Assembly: GCF_900142925.1 (NCBI RefSeq)
Contig: NZ_FRCN01000009.1
Location: 282,494 to 346,493 of the forward strand
Direction of reading: 5' to 3'
DNA from: Chitinophaga sp. CF418
GTDB lineage: Bacteria > Bacteroidota > Bacteroidia > Chitinophagales > Chitinophagaceae
DNA length: 64,000 nucleotides
The translations under genes and the position numbers were made by a program. A model generated the notes under the pieces. That model made no database searches and was not told where the DNA came from. It worked only from the letters and a program-made list of their open reading frames with translations. Position 1 is the stretch's first letter. The number at the start of each line of letters is the position of its first letter. Positions 53,969 through 62,362 of this stretch are shown here, piece after piece.

Positions 53969-55810
53969 TTACCTTAAACCCTGCAAAAAGACATTCAGAT
54001 CCTGATCCTTTTCCAGACCGAGTTTTTGCTTGATCCTATAACGGCTCATTCTGACACTTTTGGCCTCAACATGCATCAGCTGTGAAATCTGACGCGTATC
54101 CATCTGAAGATAGAGGTAAGCGCATAGTTTAAGGTCGAGTAGGGTAAGCTTTCGCTGTGCTTTCTCGTTCAGCAACTGGAAAAAATCAGAATGCACCTGC
54201 TGGATTTGTAGTTTAGCCTGTTCAAAATCATTGTCAAGGATCATTTCTTCTTTCAATACCTTTTGCATGTTTACTCCATTCCCTTCTGCCAGTTTGTCCT
54301 TCAAATTGTACAACATCTGATTTTTATGTTCTAATTGCAATGCGCTGGCCATTACTTCTTTTTTCAGCTGTTGCTGCTGCATCTCCATCAATTGCTGTTC
54401 GGCCTTCAGTCTCGCCTGTTCTTCCTTCTCAAACTTCAACTGCAGCTCGGAATCCTGCTTTTCCAGTTCCAGCTGTTTTTCACGTTGTAATGAGTAACGT
54501 AACCTGAAATGATAAGATCTGAATAAAAAGAACAGAAACAAGATGGATATGATAGTAACACAGATATATAAAAAGTTTTTTTGTTGCTGACTTCTCTCGC
54601 GTTCCTTTAGAAACCGCAGTTCGTTATTGGCCTTTTCCGTTTGATATTCTATTTCAAGCTTTTGGGCCTTTAATGCCTTTTGCTGGTCAAAGCTTTTGCC
54701 GCTATATTCATTTACGAGCTGCTGAAACTTAAGCGCATTCTTATAATCTCGCTGACCTTCATAGAAATCAGCCAGGCCCTTTGTTACATTGATCATTGTA
54801 TAATAATAGGGTGGCTGCTGGGTCTGCATCACGTCATAGGCCTCCAGCAGATAGCGTTCCACATCTTCGTTCTTACCATCCCGCTTGGCATATTCACTCA
54901 GGATGCCAAGACTACTTGCTATCACCTCCTGGCTATTGGGGGCATCTTTTAAAACTGTCCGGGCTGTATTGGCATAATATATACCCTGCGCCTGTGCTCT
55001 GCTATCGGCAGAAGAGGCAAATCTGAGGTAGTAACTGGCAATATTAATACAGGTTATTGCGTAAGCATAATTATTAACCTGACCCGGATAATGTGTATAG
55101 AGGTTCTCTGACTTATTAAGGAAATATAAGATACTGTCAAGCACTGCCTTCTTACGATTTTCATCATATTTATATTCATAAGCAGTGGACATTGCATTAT
55201 AGCAATTGCTCAGAAGCGTATAATCTTTGGTTTTTAAGGCGTTTTCCGTGGCTAAGGAGGCATAATGATAGGTCTGGTCTCCATTATTCCAGTTGGAATT
55301 GACTGCATACAACTGATAGTAGACCTTGGCGGCGATATAAGGGTCAGGGTTTTTCTCCAGTATCTTCAGGGCCATCTGACAGTACTTCATTACGGATTCC
55401 GGATGTTCAAGCATTTTAAACAGTAATGCTTGTCCGTAATAGGCATAGGCCATGGCAACAGGGGCGCCCGCCTTATTTGCCACTAAGAGTAAAGTATCGC
55501 TCAGTTGTTTAAGGTTGCCAAGTTCCTGTGCACTGATCCTGCTATTCAATAATACAAGATAAGCTTTGGTCGCGTCAGTATAATTCTTTATGCTCAACGC
55601 TATCGATATACTCTTCCGGGCGACGCCTATTGCCTTCGTATATTCTTTATTAACCCGGTAGAACTCTGCCAGCTGGTTTAACAACACTGGTTTCTCCTGC
55701 TCGCTTAAGTCTGGGTGGTCAATAACTGATTGCAGGCTGTCAGACAACCTGGTTTGCGCAAAACCACCTAAACAGATCAGGCAAATGAATAGCGACAATA
55801 AGGATTTCAT
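53969..55810 (-). CDS. TPR sensor protein with membrane segment, coiled coil and LuxR-like DNA-binding end
   Basis: 613 residues. Signal peptide 1-18, then TPR-like helix pairs to about 390 (for example YKNALKFQQLVNEYSGKSF). One transmembrane segment (NFLYICVTIISILFLFFLF, about 415-433) is followed by a coiled coil of E/K/Q-rich heptads (about 440-520). The C-terminus (about 550-613) is a LuxR/GerE-like helix-turn-helix: LTLLDLKLCAYLYLQMDTRQIS, LMHVEAKSVRMSRYRIKQKLGL. The periplasmic TPR part would sense a signal and the cytoplasmic part bind DNA. This layout is common in Bacteroidota. Targets unknown. Confidence 0.87.
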   Translation of the reverse strand: MKSLLSLFICLICLGGFAQTRLSDSLQSVIDHPDLSEQEKPVLLNQLAEFYRVNKEYTKAIGVARKSISIALSIKNYTDATKAYLVLLNSRISAQELGNLKQLSDTLLLVANKAGAPVAMAYAYYGQALLFKMLEHPESVMKYCQMALKILEKNPDPYIAAKVYYQLYAVNSNWNNGDQTYHYASLATENALKTKDYTLLSNCYNAMSTAYEYKYDENRKKAVLDSILYFLNKSENLYTHYPGQVNNYAYAITCINIASYYLRFASSADSRAQAQGIYYANTARTVLKDAPNSQEVIASSLGILSEYAKRDGKNEDVERYLLEAYDVMQTQQPPYYYTMINVTKGLADFYEGQRDYKNALKFQQLVNEYSGKSFDQQKALKAQKLEIEYQTEKANNELRFLKERERSQQQKNFLYICVTIISILFLFFLFRSYHFRLRYSLQREKQLELEKQDSELQLKFEKEEQARLKAEQQLMEMQQQQLKKEVMASALQLEHKNQMLYNLKDKLAEGNGVNMQKVLKEEMILDNDFEQAKLQIQQVHSDFFQLLNEKAQRKLTLLDLKLCAYLYLQMDTRQISQLMHVEAKSVRMSRYRIKQKLGLEKDQDLNVFLQGLR

Positions 55811-55899
55811 ACCGCCAATTTACTGTAAATCGATAAGACAGCAGATAAAACAATTAAAGAAAATGCTCTTTATGTCATATGTAATTATTTATATAACAA

Positions 55900-56085
55900 T
55901 TAAATAAAGAAACCTGTAGTCATATTGTAGACACGTTTATACCAGAAAGTAGATATTCCGTAGCCACCTGAAGTTTGCTGTTGAAGAGATGTCTGTTGAC
56001 CTTTGTTCCGGTAATAACGCGCCGATGGCTTCGCTTCTTCAGATGGAGGAGGAGGAGCATTTAAACAACATGATAAACATATCAT
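55900..56085 (-). CDS. Possible small protein, 61 residues
   Basis: The frame opens with MICLSCCLNAPPPPSEEAKP, like a short exported or lipoprotein-like leader, and continues with a Q/S/G-rich part ending KRVYNMTTGFFI. Its ATG lies back to back with the ATG of the plus-strand gene at 56087, leaving no promoter space. It might be a real small gene or chance; no family is recognised. Confidence 0.3.
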   Translation of the reverse strand: MICLSCCLNAPPPPSEEAKPSARYYRNKGQQTSLQQQTSGGYGISTFWYKRVYNMTTGFFI

Positions 56086-56086
56086 T

Positions 56087-57061
56087 ATGAGTAAACCAGG
56101 CCTTGGTATTTCTTTCTGGCTTTTGTATACACTCGGTTTTACCGTTGCAATGCCGGCCTTCCTCTATTACAATGGCGATATAGAAGAGTCACCACAGGAG
56201 AGCGCCGGTACCGCCTTTTTATATCTGGGCCTTGGCGCCGTCAGCTGGCTGGTTGTAATCGGGTTATATTGCCGTTTCTTCATTAAGCTGGTATTTACCG
56301 ATAAACACCATTTGGAGAAAACCGCCAAAGAAGGAACTACCATCATAGCAAAAATCATCCGGAAAGTGAAGAAAGGCGTTATTCATGATGCCGTCACACT
56401 TGAACTCACACTGGCATTCAGCAACCTTGTCGGAACGCATATAGAGCTGCCCTACGAGCTGAACGATGGTAAGCCATTTGAAAACCGTTTCGAGGTGGGC
56501 AACACTATCGAAATGAGTGCCGGTATCAATGGTCAGGAGGCGATATTTGTTCCAAAATCATTGGAAGTCTTACGAAATAAAGGCGTGGTGCTACTCTATT
56601 CGCTCATTTTCATGCTTTTGCTTACTGCTGCCATCGTTTACCCTGTGTTTTCGTATAGATTCGAAAGTTTGGGAGCTGGCTGGCGTTTCCTTAGACTTTC
56701 GCATCCCTGGATTTCAGTACCGCTGATAAACATTGGTGTTGGCATATTTATAATGCTCCTGCTGCGTTTTATCGGAAAAGCATCGGGCGACTCGAAGCAA
56801 TCGCTCCGCATGATAATGTATGGTATTAAAACTACAGGTACCATCTTAAGCTACAAGCAGACAGGCATGTACATTAATGAACAGCCACAAGTGCAATTTG
56901 AAATTGAATATACAGACCATCAGGATAACAGGCGTAAAACCGTTTTTAAAAAAATAGTTTCACTACTTGACGTTCATAAGCTCGATAATGGACCCAAAGA
57001 GATCATGTTTCTGCCAGACGAACCAGAAAAAATTGTATTTTATGAAGACCTCACGGTATAA
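56087..57061 (+). CDS. Membrane protein with DUF3592-like domains
   Basis: 324 residues with four hydrophobic helices (FWLLYTLGFTVAMPAFLYY, FLYLGLGAVSWLVVIGLY, VVLLYSLIFMLLLTAAIVY, VPLINIGVGIFIMLLLRF). Each pair is followed by a beta-rich domain; the second (GIKTTGTILSYKQTGMYINE, QVQFEIEYTDHQDNRRK, FLPDEPEKIVF) matches the DUF3592 style, and the first (GTTIIAKIIRKVKKG...) looks like a degenerate copy. A two-fold internal repeat is therefore likely. It overlaps the next lipoprotein gene by 20 nt, indicating translational coupling. Function unknown. Confidence 0.75.
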   Translation: MSKPGLGISFWLLYTLGFTVAMPAFLYYNGDIEESPQESAGTAFLYLGLGAVSWLVVIGLYCRFFIKLVFTDKHHLEKTAKEGTTIIAKIIRKVKKGVIHDAVTLELTLAFSNLVGTHIELPYELNDGKPFENRFEVGNTIEMSAGINGQEAIFVPKSLEVLRNKGVVLLYSLIFMLLLTAAIVYPVFSYRFESLGAGWRFLRLSHPWISVPLINIGVGIFIMLLLRFIGKASGDSKQSLRMIMYGIKTTGTILSYKQTGMYINEQPQVQFEIEYTDHQDNRRKTVFKKIVSLLDVHKLDNGPKEIMFLPDEPEKIVFYEDLTV

Positions 57062-57725
57062 TATATTGACCATTCTGCTGACCCTCTTTTTTATGGCATC
57101 ATGTAAGGAGGTCCGAAGAAGTATTGATGAAACGTTGCATCCGGTCCCGCAAAAAAAACAAGCACCCTCTAACAGTAATGCGTCTTCTTCATCAACTGTT
57201 TTTTCCTCATCAACTGTAATTTCATCCGTTTCAGAAGAGGTTTCTAAAAGCATTTTCGAAAACGCTGCAACGCTTGACAGCATTCAACAGGCACTACATG
57301 ATTTGCCTCATCTTAAAGGGAAAAAGCTGTTCTTCATGGCGGGCTTTTATTTTTATGATTACCGGGGAGGCATGATATCTATCGATCTTCAGGATCCTGA
57401 TATTCCCGGGAATGTCGATACTTATACCTACAGCAATGGAGCATGGGAAATACAAAAGCCAGTGAAGATTGCCGGTAACCAACATTTTCCACTCGAGATG
57501 CTGCTAATGTCTTTGGATGAAGTAAAATTCAGCACGGCAAAAAAAGTATATGATATAGCAGTGGAAAAGTCAAAAACAATGGAAGGTGCCGAAACTATAC
57601 AGTTTGTTTACTTTAGTCAGATCAAAACTGTACATGTAAAAGAATGGTATATCATGATACAGGCAGCCAGGCGTAATTACCGGATTACGTTTGATGTAAA
57701 TGGAAATTTACGTGGGATGAATTAG
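57042..57725 (+). CDS. Hypothetical lipoprotein
   Basis: Start taken at 57042 (MKTSRYNILTILLTLFFMASCKEV), giving a lipobox FMASC; an earlier ATG (56967) would lie deep inside the upstream gene. A Ser-rich linker (about 40-65) leads to a beta-rich domain of about 150 residues with KKLFFMAGFYFYDYRGGMISIDLQD and YIMIQAARRNYRITFDVNGNL. It overlaps the membrane-protein gene by 20 nt, so the two probably work together in the envelope. No family recognised. Confidence 0.75.
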   Translation: MKTSRYNILTILLTLFFMASCKEVRRSIDETLHPVPQKKQAPSNSNASSSSTVFSSSTVISSVSEEVSKSIFENAATLDSIQQALHDLPHLKGKKLFFMAGFYFYDYRGGMISIDLQDPDIPGNVDTYTYSNGAWEIQKPVKIAGNQHFPLEMLLMSLDEVKFSTAKKVYDIAVEKSKTMEGAETIQFVYFSQIKTVHVKEWYIMIQAARRNYRITFDVNGNLRGMN

Positions 57726-57801
57726 CTAAGGGCAGGTAGAAGGAAACGTAAAAGCAAACGGCAGATCCGTAGACAAAACGGGGGTGGTAATGCCTGTTGG
57801 A

Positions 57802-57847
57802 AACAAACCCGGCTTTTGAGACCGTTCTCAGGAAGTCGGGTTTGTTG
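57802..57847 (+). terminator. Terminator hairpin with nested loop (copy 2)
   Basis: AACAAACCCGGCTT / AAGTCGGGTTTGTT with an inner TGAGA..GTTCTCA loop, very similar to the element at 48070-48112. It lies about 75 nt after the lipoprotein gene. Confidence 0.8.
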
Positions 57848-57897
57848 CGATCTCAGGTATCGGAAACCCGAACAGGGTTATCCGAAGTTTGACCGCG

Positions 57898-57928
57898 TTG
57901 CACAGCTCGGGGGAAAAATGTAAATTTG
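57898..57928 (+). promoter_or_regulatory. Consensus promoter giving a leaderless Crp/Fnr mRNA
   Basis: TTG (57898-57900), 20 nt, TAAATTTG (57921-57928). The ATG of the regulator gene (57933) is only 4 nt after the box, so the transcript would start at or near the start codon. Confidence 0.6.
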
Positions 57929-57932
57929 TGGT

Positions 57933-58565
57933 ATGGAGAATCTGAACGAGATAGTTGAATTTAAATCGGTACCCGCCCTTGTGGAATCAATGTATAAGTA
58001 TGGAATAACAAAAAGCTACAAGGCCGGCACTATCATCCTTAACGAAAACTCCAACGCCCGATCGATTCCGGTTATCACTAAAGGTGTTCTGAAGGTTATC
58101 AGAACAGAAGAAGACGGGCGGGAAATCCTTCTTTATTATATAACAGCTGGCGAAAGCTGTATCATGTCTTTCATGGGAGGGTTGCTTAATAAAGCTAGTA
58201 AAGTGAAGGCGGAAGTCGAAGAAGATGCAGAAATCCTGTTCCTGCCTATAGAGAAAGTATCCTCGCTTATCAGGGAGTACCCGCAATGGCTCACTTATAT
58301 TTTCCGCTTATATCATAAGCGTTTTGAAGAATTACTGGACATGGTAAACGCCACCGCGTTCAAGAAATTAGATGAGCGGCTGCTTGCCCTGTTAAAAAAG
58401 AAAGTCGGGGTTACACAATCCTCCACCATATTAATTACACACGAACAATTAGCGAATGAACTTGGAACAGCCCGTGTAGTTGTTTCCAGGCTGCTAAAGC
58501 AATTGGAAGAGGATGGTATTGTGCAGCTTGGGCGCAATAAGATCGTGCTAAAATCGCATACATAG
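57933..58565 (+). CDS. Crp/Fnr-family regulator heading a sulfur gene cluster
   Basis: 210 residues. Residues about 25-130 are the cNMP-binding-like fold (RSIPVITKGVLKVIRTEEDGREILLYY), and the C-terminus is a winged helix (ITHEQLANELGTARVVVSRLLKQLEEDGIVQLGRNKI). No Cys cluster typical of FNR. The segment GESCIMSFMGGLL includes one Cys that could be redox-sensitive. It lies upstream of, and on the same strand as, the persulfide/thiosulfate genes, as in other Bacteroidota sulfur clusters, and probably controls them. Confidence 0.87.
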   Translation: MENLNEIVEFKSVPALVESMYKYGITKSYKAGTIILNENSNARSIPVITKGVLKVIRTEEDGREILLYYITAGESCIMSFMGGLLNKASKVKAEVEEDAEILFLPIEKVSSLIREYPQWLTYIFRLYHKRFEELLDMVNATAFKKLDERLLALLKKKVGVTQSSTILITHEQLANELGTARVVVSRLLKQLEEDGIVQLGRNKIVLKSHT

Positions 58566-58652
58566 CGGTAGTGGCTGTAAATCATCCGTTTGCAGCGCCT
58601 GAAATGAACCTCCCCGCAATGACTTCACCATGAATTATTATGAATTAGTTAG

Positions 58653-58859
58653 CCCGATTCTCTCGTCAGATTCCTGTCATCGCTTGCCCACGCCGTCGTC
58701 CATTGGAAATTCCTGCTCATTGTTACGCTGATTGCTGTAGTTGGGGTATTTATTGGCGCTTCTATCTCCCGAAAGATCGATGGAAAGAAATTGAAGCCAG
58801 CTTTTGGCTGGTTTGTACTGATCATGGGCATCTATATCATAGTAAAGAAATCTGGCTAA
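58653..58859 (+). pseudogene. C-terminal remnant of a TauE/SafE sulfite exporter
   Basis: This frame begins after an in-frame TAG and reads HAVVHWKFLLIVTLIAVVGV, a Gly-Ala-rich turn, then KIDGKKLKPAFGWFVLIMGI to TAA (58857-58859). It has the two last membrane helices of TauE/SafE-type anion exporters joined by the K-I-x-G-K-K-L-K-P-x-F-x-W loop. The first two thirds of the gene are missing and there is no plausible start. In related clusters an intact TauE follows the Crp/Fnr gene, so this is a decayed copy. Confidence 0.75.
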
Positions 58860-58860
58860 A

Positions 58861-58992
58861 ATGAAGACTATTATGATGAAAACGCATTATCACATATTAG
58901 TTGTCGGCGGTGGTATGTACGTGCTGCAATCGAAAATATTTCCTTGTGTAACCAAAGTTACTGTACGTGCGGAAATATTGAAGGACTTTTGA
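58861..58992 (+). pseudogene. N-terminal remnant of an FAD/NAD-dependent oxidoreductase (SQR-like)
   Basis: Starts 1 nt after the TauE remnant: MKTIMMKTHYHILVVGGG, the usual first strand and glycine loop (GxGxxG region) of sulfide:quinone-oxidoreductase-like flavoproteins. The similarity stops after GGG and the frame ends at TGA (58990-58992) after 43 codons. The rest of the enzyme (about 350 residues) is gone. Confidence 0.6.
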
Positions 58993-59035
58993 ATTATAAG
59001 AATTAGCAACGTAAGAACAAAAAACAGATATAAAT

Positions 59036-60418
59036 ATGTTTTTTCAACGCATTTATGATAAAAGCCTTGCGCAGGCGAGTTATATAATAGGCTGTCAGGC
59101 CAAAGGGGAAGCCATCGTTATTGATCCGCAAAGAGATATTGATGTATACCTGGAGATTGCTAAGCAAAACGATCTGAAGATCACGCATACTGCCGAAACG
59201 CATATCCATGCTGATTTCCTTTGCGGTTCGCGCGAACTTGTCGCCGCCACCGGCGCGGAGCTCTATCTTTCAGATGAAGGTGGGCAGGATTGGCAATACG
59301 AGTTTCCACATAATGGCTTAAAGCATGGAGATAAAATTACAGTGGGTAACCTGACACTCGAAGTCCTGCATACACCCGGGCACACACCTGAGAGCATTAG
59401 CTTCCTGCTGACTGACCACCCGGCTACCGACAAACCTGTTATGATCTTTACGGGAGATTTTGTTTTCGTGGGAGACATTGGACGTCCTGACCTCCTGGAA
59501 AAAGCCGCAGGCATCATCGGCTCCAGGCAAAAGGGGGCCAAACAGATGTACGAATCCATCCGGCGTTTTACTGAACTTCCCGACTATGTTCAGGTTTGGC
59601 CCGGTCATGGCGCGGGGTCTGCCTGTGGTAAGGCATTGGGTGCCGTTCCTGGTTCTACGGTAGGCTACGAAAAGATTCGCAACTGGGCCTTCAGGTACGA
59701 TAATGATGAACAAGGCTTTGTTGATTATCTGCTGGAAGGACAACCAGAGCCGCCTAAATACTTCGCCATGATGAAGCACCTGAATAAAGTGGACCGCCCA
59801 TTACTGGTGGAGGTGCCGAAACGTCCCAAACTTAGCAATAGAGAGTTTCTTTCAGCCTATAAAAATGGTCTGATAGTCATTGATACCCGCAATAAGGTGG
59901 AGTATGCCAGGGGGTATATTCCCGGCAGCCTGAATATCCAGGGTAACAATGCTTTTTCTACCTGGATGGGATGGAAGATCAGTTATGAGAAGCAATTCAT
60001 TTTGGTTGCGGATGATCATCAAATTGAAGACCTGACCCGCAAATTGATGCGTATTGGAATGGACAACATGTATGGATATGTGTCTGATGTGCAGAACCTG
60101 GGACTGGAATTGCAAATGGCCGATGTGATCGATATTGAAGAATTTAAATCCTATATCGGTAAGGACGGCGTGCAGATTGTAGATGTGCGTGGAGAAAGCG
60201 AATACCAATCCGGGCATATTGAGGGTGCTGATCATGTGTTTGCAGGAACATTGCAGCACAATCTGGACCAGATTAGCAGGGATAAACAGGTCGTGCTCCA
60301 TTGCCAGGCAGGAGACCGCTCAACAATAGCCTATTCCATATTACGAAAGCATGGATTTGACAACGTGAAGAATTATTCGGGTGGAATGAAAGAGTGGAAA
60401 GAGAAAGGGAATTCGTGA
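59036..60418 (+). CDS. Persulfide-dioxygenase-like metallo-beta-lactamase fold protein with two rhodanese domains
   Basis: 460 residues. Residues 1-250 are an ETHE1/CstB-like MBL domain: ETHIHADFLCG (His56, His58, Asp60; Phe61 replaces the usual His), HTPGHTPES (His116), FTGDFVFVGDIGRPDL (Asp141) and VWPGHGAGSACGK. Such enzymes oxidise glutathione or other persulfides to sulfite with Fe(II). Two rhodanese domains follow. The first (about 275-355) has ADDH where the active-site loop should be and lacks the catalytic Cys. The second (about 370-460) has HCQAGDRS with Cys423. The domain order resembles staphylococcal CstB. Sulfite made here would normally leave by the TauE exporter, which is broken upstream. 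Confidence 0.9.
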   Translation: MFFQRIYDKSLAQASYIIGCQAKGEAIVIDPQRDIDVYLEIAKQNDLKITHTAETHIHADFLCGSRELVAATGAELYLSDEGGQDWQYEFPHNGLKHGDKITVGNLTLEVLHTPGHTPESISFLLTDHPATDKPVMIFTGDFVFVGDIGRPDLLEKAAGIIGSRQKGAKQMYESIRRFTELPDYVQVWPGHGAGSACGKALGAVPGSTVGYEKIRNWAFRYDNDEQGFVDYLLEGQPEPPKYFAMMKHLNKVDRPLLVEVPKRPKLSNREFLSAYKNGLIVIDTRNKVEYARGYIPGSLNIQGNNAFSTWMGWKISYEKQFILVADDHQIEDLTRKLMRIGMDNMYGYVSDVQNLGLELQMADVIDIEEFKSYIGKDGVQIVDVRGESEYQSGHIEGADHVFAGTLQHNLDQISRDKQVVLHCQAGDRSTIAYSILRKHGFDNVKNYSGGMKEWKEKGNS

Positions 60419-60467
60419 AATTATCTGTAATGAAATAAAATAATGCAAGGAAAATAGAATGATAAAA

Positions 60468-61031
60468 ATGTTACACTTATTAAAACAACCCTGGCCCTGG
60501 TATGTGGCAGGGCCATTGATCGGGCTTACAGTTCCGGCATTGTTATTACTTGGCAATAAATCTTTCGGGATCAGTTCATCGCTTCGTCATATCTGTGCAT
60601 CCTGTATGCCGGCTAATATCCCTTTTTTCAAGTATGACTGGAAAAAAGAAGCGTGGAATCTGTTCTTTATATGCGGTATTCTCCTGGGAGGTATGCTAAC
60701 CGTGAAGTTGCTGGGCGATCCCAATCCTGTATCGGTAAATCCCACTTTAGCCAAAGAATTGGCCGGCTACGGTATTACCGATTATAGGAATCTGATTCCG
60801 GAAGATATCATGAACTGGCGGTCTTTGTTCACCTTGAAAGGGTTTCTGTTAATGATACCAGGTGGGTTTCTGGTGGGATTTGGAAGCCGTTATGCAGGTG
60901 GTTGCACCAGCGGTCATGCTATTATGGGACTCTCCAACCTGCAATGGGCGTCGTTGGTGGCAACAGTCTGTTTTATGATCGGCGGGTTTATCATGGCGAA
61001 CCTGATACTCCCTCTTATCCTGTCACTTTAA
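60468..61031 (+). CDS. YeeE/YedE-type half transporter (first half)
   Basis: 187 residues from the chosen ATG (60468; 60459 also possible). About four or five membrane helices, with RHICASCMPANIPFFKYDWKKE after the first, and the signature GGFLVGFGSRYAGGCTSGHAI, which carries the GGC-x-SGH motif of thiosulfate transporters of the YeeE/YedE family. It is half the length of the full transporter; the partner half follows 11 nt downstream. Likely imports thiosulfate or a related sulfur compound. Confidence 0.85.
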   Translation: MLHLLKQPWPWYVAGPLIGLTVPALLLLGNKSFGISSSLRHICASCMPANIPFFKYDWKKEAWNLFFICGILLGGMLTVKLLGDPNPVSVNPTLAKELAGYGITDYRNLIPEDIMNWRSLFTLKGFLLMIPGGFLVGFGSRYAGGCTSGHAIMGLSNLQWASLVATVCFMIGGFIMANLILPLILSL

Positions 61032-61042
61032 ATCCTGAAGCA

Positions 61043-61543
61043 ATGAAGCAAAATACATCTATGGAAAAAGATTTGGAAATCAGATCACAGGATGCCATGT
61101 GTGTCAATGAAAGTCAACTCAGTCACAAATGGTATCACAATATTAAATACGCCGTCGTGGGAATATTCTTCGGGGTGATTTTTGTAAAGTCCGAAGCTAT
61201 TAGCTGGTTCCGTATACAGGAGATGTTTCGTCTGCAATCCTTTCATATGTACGGCATTATTGGTAGTGCGGTCATTGTAGGCATTGTCTCTTTGTGGTTG
61301 ATCAGGAAGTTCAACATAAAAACTATCTATGGAGAACCGATCCATGTTTCGCCCAAGAAATTTAATAAAGGGCAAATATATGGTGGGCTTATTTTCGGTC
61401 TTGGATGGGCTGCAACAGGAGCATGTCCTGGTCCACTGTTTGCGCAGATTGGCGCGGGGGCAACTGTTATCGCACTTACTTTGTTGAGCGCTATTGCCGG
61501 AACCTGGGTATATGGTTTCTTCAGGGAGAAGCTGCCCCACTAA
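61043..61543 (+). CDS. YeeE/YedE-type half transporter (second half, DUF6691-like)
   Basis: Start taken at 61043 (MKQNTSMEKDLEIRSQ), just after the first half gene; an earlier start would overlap it. 166 residues with about four helices and GLIFGLGWAATGACPGPLFAQIG, which carries the G-x-CPGP motif of the YeeE/YedE second half. The two halves are expected to assemble into one transporter, coupling to the persulfide dioxygenase upstream. Confidence 0.85.
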   Translation: MKQNTSMEKDLEIRSQDAMCVNESQLSHKWYHNIKYAVVGIFFGVIFVKSEAISWFRIQEMFRLQSFHMYGIIGSAVIVGIVSLWLIRKFNIKTIYGEPIHVSPKKFNKGQIYGGLIFGLGWAATGACPGPLFAQIGAGATVIALTLLSAIAGTWVYGFFREKLPH

Positions 61544-61576
61544 ATTTCCGAGGGAATTGCAGCCTCCATTCGCCTT

Positions 61577-62344
61577 CTATTCAGGCCTATTTAAGAAAGG
61601 TTTCAGCAGATCTATCGGTATGGGGAAGATCGTAGTGGAATTTTTCTCAGTCGCAATTTCTCTAAGTGTCTGCAGATAACGTAACGTGAGCGCACTGGGT
61701 TGTTCACTCAACACTTTTGCCGCGTCGGCAAGGCGTTGGGAAGCCTGAAATTCACCTTCTGCGGCTATGACCTTGGAACGACGCTCCCTTTCCGCTTCTG
61801 CCTGTTTGGCCATGGCTCGCTGCATCTCCTGCGGGAGATCTATCTGCTTTACTTCTACATTGGAGACTTTTACCCCCCAGGGTTCTGTATGTTTGTCGAT
61901 GATCTGTTGCAGTTTCATGTTGATCTTTTCCCTTTGTGAGAGCAGATCGTCCAGGTCTGATTGCCCCAGTACACTACGCAGTGTGGTCTGCGAAAGCTGA
62001 GAGGTGGCCATCAGGTGATTTTCTACCTGTATAACGGCCTTGCTGGGTTGGACCACCCGGAAGTACACGACTGCATTTACCTTGACGGATACATTATCCT
62101 GGGTGATAATATCCTGGGAAGGTACATCCATGACTACCGTGCGCAGACTGATCTTTACCATTTTATCAATGATGGGGATGAGCAGTATTAATCCTGGCCC
62201 GCGTACACCATCAGGAGAAACCAGTCGTCCCAGGCGGAATACAACGCCACGCTCATATTCCCGCAGGATGCGGATTGCATTTGTAAGCAGGATGACCGCA
62301 AAAAGGACAATGACGATTATCCAGATAGAATAATATGACATCAT
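61577..62344 (-). CDS. Slipin (SPFH/stomatin-family) membrane protein
   Basis: 255 residues. One N-terminal membrane helix (IWIIVIVLFAVILLTNAI), then the SPFH domain with REYERGVVFRLGRLVSPDG, GPGLILLIPIIDKM, DVPSQDIITQDNVSVKVNAV and the helical QEMQRAMAKQAEAERERRSKV. The C-terminus ends with FPIPIDLLKPF. Slipins form membrane microdomain rings and are partners of NfeD proteases, whose gene lies 18 nt upstream on the same strand, the usual operon. Confidence 0.93.
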   Translation of the reverse strand: MMSYYSIWIIVIVLFAVILLTNAIRILREYERGVVFRLGRLVSPDGVRGPGLILLIPIIDKMVKISLRTVVMDVPSQDIITQDNVSVKVNAVVYFRVVQPSKAVIQVENHLMATSQLSQTTLRSVLGQSDLDDLLSQREKINMKLQQIIDKHTEPWGVKVSNVEVKQIDLPQEMQRAMAKQAEAERERRSKVIAAEGEFQASQRLADAAKVLSEQPSALTLRYLQTLREIATEKNSTTIFPIPIDLLKPFLNRPE

Positions 62345-62362
62345 AGCATTGACTGTTTTATA

